DNA of 7,584 nucleotides from Bacteroidales bacterium (GTDB lineage: Bacteria > Bacteroidota > Bacteroidia > Bacteroidales > UBA4181), in the NCBI GenBank assembly GCA_031287245.1, contig JAITTD010000081.1, forward strand, positions 1-7,584, in the 5' to 3' direction. Below, in pieces: positions 3,737 through 7,584 of the stretch. The notes beneath the pieces were generated by a model. The model made no database searches. It was given only the letters and a program-made list of their open reading frames with translations, and was not told where the DNA came from. The translations under genes and the position numbers were made by a program. The stretch's first letter is position 1, and each line of letters begins with the position of its first letter.

Positions 3737-6277
3737 ATGAAAAAGTTTTCTTTTATATTCGTTTTTTTGTTTACAGTTGCTTTGGCAGTGGAATCTGCGC
3801 AATTCCCTGATGAAAAGCGCAACGCCGCCGAACAGCAACTCGTTGATGATTTATTGAACAACCATTACGGTTTCAAAGACTTGCTCGTCGTGGAACGGAA
3901 AGCGCTGCAAACTTCACATGTTTATACCTATCACGTAGAAGGTTTCAAACCGGGCGGCGGACTTTGCATTTTCTCGCCGAACGAAGACGGCGGCACACTG
4001 GAAAAAATTGTTGATGCCGGTGACGGAATGATTCTTGATGCCGACTTGCACTGGAACGGGCAAGACATTGTTTTTTCCTGGAAAAAAAACGGACGGTTTT
4101 TCTACAACGCCGCCAATCACATCGGCGACATCAGCCAATGCGCCAACCCCGATGAAAATTACCAAATATGGACAGTCAAAATTGACGGCAGCGATTTACG
4201 ACAAATCACCAACTCGGCATACAACAACTTAAACGCTTGTTGGCTGCCGGACGGCGGAATCGCTTTCATTTCCGACCGCAAACCGGCGTATGCATATTGT
4301 TGGGTTGTAACCTCTCCGGTACTTTACCGGATGGACCGCGACGGATCAAATGCCAAACGGCTGTCTGCAAATTATCTGATGGATTTCACGCCATCTGTAT
4401 TGAACGACGGACGAATCATTTACACACGCTGGGAATATGTTGACAAATGTGCCATTCCAATTCAGTCGCTTTGGACAATCAGTCCCGACGGCACAAATTT
4501 GTCCGGCTATTTTGGTAACAGAATCAATGCTCCAAGCACATTTATGGACGCGAATGCCATTCCTAACTCGCAGAAAATAATGACGCTGGCAACCAATCAT
4601 AACGGTTCGCCGATGGGCGGAATTGTTCAGATTGATACACGTTTCGGACCCAATTCTTTGGATGGAGTTAAAAACACAACGCCGGAAGTTGATATTTACC
4701 GTGATGGGACGTGGTGTCACGGCAATGAACTTTCCGGTCAATATGAAAAACCGTTTGCGTTGAACGAGAACACTTATCTTGTGACAAAAGGCGGCGATAT
4801 CCAAATCAGAACGATGGACGGACATGGTGCAACACTCTTGTCGAAAAATCAAAAAACGAACGACGGATATTATAGCGTGCAGCCGATACGCTCCTACCCC
4901 GTTCCCCCTGTTGTCAAGTCATCCACCATCAACGAGGCTGTCGTTTTGCCCGAAGACGGCAGAGTTTCCGGCAACTGGGGTATTGTTACGATGCAAGATG
5001 TTTATCGCGGTTTGGAACCAACCGTGAAACGCGGTGAAGTCAAGCGGATTGCGGTGATTCAGGAAATAGAAAAACCGGTTTATGCACCGCTTGTGCGTCC
5101 GCATCCGAACGGCGCAGCAGGTCAACAGGAAGATTTGATGATATTCGGTTTTCAATTTCCGATTGTATCGTGCGGAGCGACTTATGCTCCGAAAAAAGTG
5201 TGGGGCTTTGCCGATGTTGCGCCGGACGGTTCGGCAACGTTTGAAGTGCCCAGCGAAGTGCCGATTTATTTCATGGCTCTCGACGGTGAAGGACGCGCCG
5301 TCCAACGAATGCGGACATTCACGCATCTGATGCCGGGCGAGATTCAAGGCTGTATAGGTTGTCATATTGACCGGAATACGCAAATCCCGAACAATGCTCG
5401 CCGCACGATGAACAACACGCAAACGCTCAACCGTGTTATCCACAACTCTACCAATATGGCAGCCGTTCAGGAATTGCAGAAACCGGCTTGGGATGTGAAA
5501 GGTTTTTCATACAGGGAAGTAGTACAGCCGGTTTTGAATAGAAACTGTATGGATTGTCATAACGCACATCAAAAAAGCGGCAACGTTGATCTTTCTGGCG
5601 ATTACACTGACTTTTTCAATGTCTCTTACGATCATCTTGCCCGCAAAGGAACACTTGGCGAAAAGGATTGGCGGCAGAATGGAGTTCCGCGTGACAGCCG
5701 TAAAGAAGGAACGAATCCTTACACAAGTTGGATTTGGACGATAAACGGAGCGGAGTGGAACACGACGGAAGTGGAACCGAAACGTTGGGGCAGTCCCGCG
5801 AGTAAGTTGTCGGAGATTTTGCGAAACGGACATCCCGATAAAGCGGGCAACAAACGGATTGATGTTGCGCAAAGTGATCGCGAACGGATTTATTTGTGGA
5901 TCGATTTGAATGTTCCATATTATCCGACAAGCGCATCGAATCATAATGATCAACTTGGTTGCCGCCGAATTTATCCGACGGAACTGGACGCTGCTTTGGC
6001 GGATGTTTCAAAGCGGCGATGTGCGGAATGTCATTCAACGGGCATCCCGCGCGAGTTTTATACAAGATTTGAAAATCCGCAAAACAATTCATTCCTGCTT
6101 GCCCCGTTATCAAAAGAAGCGGGAGGAACACAACGTTGTGGCAAAGTGATTTTTCGCAACACCAACGATGCGGATTATCAACTGATATTAAAAACGTTTG
6201 AATCGGTGCAACAACTTGTCAAAGAACGTCCACGAGAAGATATGCCGATGGACGAATTTGTTTTTTCATACTTTTAA
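3737..6277 (+). CDS. HzsA-related triheme c-type cytochrome with beta-propeller domain
   Basis: This 846-aa protein starts at the ATG at 3737, giving the Sec signal MKKFSFIFVFLFTVALA with cleavage near residues 17-21. A GTG one codon upstream is also possible. Residues about 60-300 contain TolB/PD40-like propeller blades (IWTVKIDGSDLRQIT at 144, LYRMDRDGSNAKRL at 196, LWTISPDGTNL at 245). Residues about 435-543 resemble the middle domain of hydrazine synthase alpha (VPIYFMALDGEGRAVQRM, then HLMPGEIQG) and end in the first haem motif CIGCH (539-543). CMDCH follows at 604-608 and CAECH at 762-766, with the tail LLAPLSKEAGGTQRCG and PREDMP typical of HzsA-related proteins. It should be a periplasmic cytochrome with up to three covalent haems. 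True hydrazine synthase is an alpha-beta-gamma complex of anammox bacteria. No beta or gamma partner is seen here, so hydrazine synthesis is not implied and the substrate is unknown. The gene is probably co-transcribed with the upstream TlpA-like gene. Confidence 0.85.
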   Translation: MKKFSFIFVFLFTVALAVESAQFPDEKRNAAEQQLVDDLLNNHYGFKDLLVVERKALQTSHVYTYHVEGFKPGGGLCIFSPNEDGGTLEKIVDAGDGMILDADLHWNGQDIVFSWKKNGRFFYNAANHIGDISQCANPDENYQIWTVKIDGSDLRQITNSAYNNLNACWLPDGGIAFISDRKPAYAYCWVVTSPVLYRMDRDGSNAKRLSANYLMDFTPSVLNDGRIIYTRWEYVDKCAIPIQSLWTISPDGTNLSGYFGNRINAPSTFMDANAIPNSQKIMTLATNHNGSPMGGIVQIDTRFGPNSLDGVKNTTPEVDIYRDGTWCHGNELSGQYEKPFALNENTYLVTKGGDIQIRTMDGHGATLLSKNQKTNDGYYSVQPIRSYPVPPVVKSSTINEAVVLPEDGRVSGNWGIVTMQDVYRGLEPTVKRGEVKRIAVIQEIEKPVYAPLVRPHPNGAAGQQEDLMIFGFQFPIVSCGATYAPKKVWGFADVAPDGSATFEVPSEVPIYFMALDGEGRAVQRMRTFTHLMPGEIQGCIGCHIDRNTQIPNNARRTMNNTQTLNRVIHNSTNMAAVQELQKPAWDVKGFSYREVVQPVLNRNCMDCHNAHQKSGNVDLSGDYTDFFNVSYDHLARKGTLGEKDWRQNGVPRDSRKEGTNPYTSWIWTINGAEWNTTEVEPKRWGSPASKLSEILRNGHPDKAGNKRIDVAQSDRERIYLWIDLNVPYYPTSASNHNDQLGCRRIYPTELDAALADVSKRRCAECHSTGIPREFYTRFENPQNNSFLLAPLSKEAGGTQRCGKVIFRNTNDADYQLILKTFESVQQLVKERPREDMPMDEFVFSYF

Positions 6278-6352
6278 TTCTTCTGTCCTGCAAGTAACAA
6301 AAGAGGTGCATTTCAAATTGTCGTTTTTGTTTATTTCTAATGTCGTGTTCGG

Positions 6353-7584
6353 ATGATCATTTTAGGGAGTATAAACCGCTCTGAAAGAGCAAAATCAATA
6401 ATTTTATCCGCTGTTTTGACAGGAATGGCGCTTGGGCTGATATTCGGAGTGTGTTCGGGACAACATCCGCCGGAAGGACAGGGCATGTATTTTGCCAAAA
6501 AAAGTTACAACAAACAATCACCGTTGCCGACTTATCAGCAAATCAAACAAGACTTGCCGCAGCCGGTTTACGACGAAAACCCGTTGTGGATAGACGTTTG
6601 GTGGAAAGCCTGGGAGTTGGCGTTTGACCATTTATACGAACCGGCGGAAGGCAGCGGATTCGTATCGCCTTACTTCGATGCGGCTTTCAATGCCAATATG
6701 TTTCTCTGGGACGGCAGTTTCATTACCATGTTTACCAACTATGCGCATCCGATGGTCAAGAGCATCGAAGGCTTGGATAATTTCTACTGCAAACAGTATG
6801 CTTCGGGCGAAATCTGCCGTGAAATCAACCGCAGCACCGGAAAAGATTACAAAGAATGGGTAAATTCGGAAGACAAGCCGCTTTCCAGCCGTTGGGGTTA
6901 TTATTACGGACAAACAAAGCGACAAGAAAGCCTCCCGTTTCAATACATCGGACGCGACATTCCTTCGCCCAATCCGTATAACACTCTGGATGCGATGAAT
7001 CATCCGATTCTTGCCTGGGCGGAATGGGAAAGTTACAAAATTACCGGCAACAAAGACCGGCTCAACTTGATATGGGAGCCTTTGGTCAAATATTACGAGG
7101 CTTTACAGAAATACATCCGTCAAGGAAACGGCTTGTACGCCACCGACTGGGGAAGTATGGATAATTCATCCCGCAACCCTTGGTTAGACGGCGGCGGAAC
7201 CGGGATCGATATTTCTTCCGAAATGGCGCTTTTTGCCCGCAATTTGGCCGATATCGCCGGTGTATTGGGTAAAAAGGATAAACAAAAGCACTATACCCAA
7301 GAAGCCGATGATTTGGCGAAAATGATCAACCGGAAAATGTGGAACAGCCAAAGCCGGTTTTATTTCGACCTGAATGTGAAAGAAGAACAGTGCCCCATCA
7401 AGACCATTGCGGGTTTTTGGCCACTGATAGGCGGGGTAGCCTCCGCGCAACAAGCCGAAGAATTGAGCCGTCATTTGCAGGATACAGCCACTTTTGGCCG
7501 TACATATCCTGTACCCACCCTGTCTGCGGACGAAAAAGCCTACTCTTCAGACGGTAAATACTGGTGCGGTGCGGTATGGGCGCC
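6353..7584 (+). CDS. GH37/GH63-like (alpha/alpha)6-barrel glycosidase, 5' part
   Basis: An open frame runs from the ATG at 6353 to the window edge without a stop: 410 complete codons, partial at the 3' end. A stop at 6338-6340 in the same frame makes 6353 the first possible ATG. A second ATG at 6425 would shorten the signal. Residues 1-37 have basic residues, then SIILSAVLTGMALGLIFGVCSG, an export signal. The Cys lacks a good lipobox. Family features are LWDGSFITMF (118-127; like the WDSxF motif of trehalases), DAMNHPILAWAEWESYKITG, TDWGSMDNSSRNPW (264-277; D270 aligns by eye with the general-acid Asp of the GWDxSSR motif), and KTIAGFWPLIGG. The window ends at YWCGAVWAP, a conserved motif of the family. 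The catalytic base, expected further on, is not in view. The likely activity is exo-hydrolysis of an alpha-glucosidic or alpha-mannosidic bond. The substrate cannot be read from the sequence. The 75-nt gap to the HzsA-like gene shows no clear promoter or terminator, so it probably belongs to the same operon. Confidence 0.82.
   Translation, partial: MIILGSINRSERAKSIILSAVLTGMALGLIFGVCSGQHPPEGQGMYFAKKSYNKQSPLPTYQQIKQDLPQPVYDENPLWIDVWWKAWELAFDHLYEPAEGSGFVSPYFDAAFNANMFLWDGSFITMFTNYAHPMVKSIEGLDNFYCKQYASGEICREINRSTGKDYKEWVNSEDKPLSSRWGYYYGQTKRQESLPFQYIGRDIPSPNPYNTLDAMNHPILAWAEWESYKITGNKDRLNLIWEPLVKYYEALQKYIRQGNGLYATDWGSMDNSSRNPWLDGGGTGIDISSEMALFARNLADIAGVLGKKDKQKHYTQEADDLAKMINRKMWNSQSRFYFDLNVKEEQCPIKTIAGFWPLIGGVASAQQAEELSRHLQDTATFGRTYPVPTLSADEKAYSSDGKYWCGAVWA

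Noticed and set aside
3737..6277. Genuine hydrazine synthase and anammox metabolism
   Set aside because: No beta or gamma subunit genes are present, the neighbours are glycosidases, and HzsA-related proteins occur outside anammox bacteria.
6278..6352. Promoter or terminator between the HzsA-like gene and the last glycosidase
   Set aside because: The best -7-like match (TAATGTCG at 6338) fits only partly and has poor spacing to an upstream TTG. No stable hairpin with a T-run was found.

Overview
The window looks like a chromosomal piece of a Bacteroidota genome, most likely order Bacteroidales. The grounds are a -33/-7 promoter of the Bacteroidota type (TTG, 20 nt, TAnnTTTG) ahead of the second gene, Cys-anchored lipoprotein signal peptides, a DUF4369-plus-thioredoxin (TlpA-like) protein of a kind typical of this phylum, A-rich leaders without strong Shine-Dalgarno sequences, and a 7-bp GTTTCGT minisatellite. 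This is inferred from sequence reading alone. All genes lie on the + strand.

Layout. Positions 1-83 may hold the last codons of an upstream gene. Positions 97-180 encode a short peptide resembling the N-terminus of the Bacteroidales DUF6261 family and appear to be a gene relic that runs in frame into the next gene. Positions 205-2400 encode a 731-aa lipoprotein that looks like a TIM-barrel glycoside hydrolase followed by a Rossmann-like domain (GH42-like architecture, family unassigned). Positions 2401-2723 are non-coding and contain a compact 235-bp element (2420-2654) with 20-bp terminal inverted repeats, flanked directly by an 8-bp duplication TGGAAATT. It is a MITE-like insertion whose interior is a 7-bp tandem array that switches strand without losing its 7-bp phase. 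A well-formed promoter starts 7 bp beyond the insertion. Positions 2724-3698 encode a DUF4369/TlpA-like thiol-disulfide lipoprotein. Positions 3737-6277 encode an exported 846-aa protein with beta-propeller repeats, a hydrazine-synthase-alpha-like middle domain and three CxxCH haem c motifs (HzsA-related). From 6353 to the window end runs the first 410 codons of an (alpha/alpha)6-barrel glycosidase of the GH37/GH63 (trehalase/glucosidase-like) type.

How they may work together. The last three genes are closely spaced (38 and 75 nt) behind one promoter and probably form an operon. The TlpA-like protein could keep the haem-binding cysteines of its cytochrome neighbour reduced during periplasmic maturation. 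The cytochrome sits between two predicted glycosidases, which suggests a locus coupling carbohydrate breakdown to a periplasmic redox step. That coupling is inference. No SusC/SusD pair, sulfatase or regulator is visible within the window, so a polysaccharide utilisation locus cannot be confirmed.

The two most distinctive observations are the MITE-like element with its clear target-site duplication and phased strand-switching minisatellite, and the HzsA-related triheme protein embedded among glycosidases.
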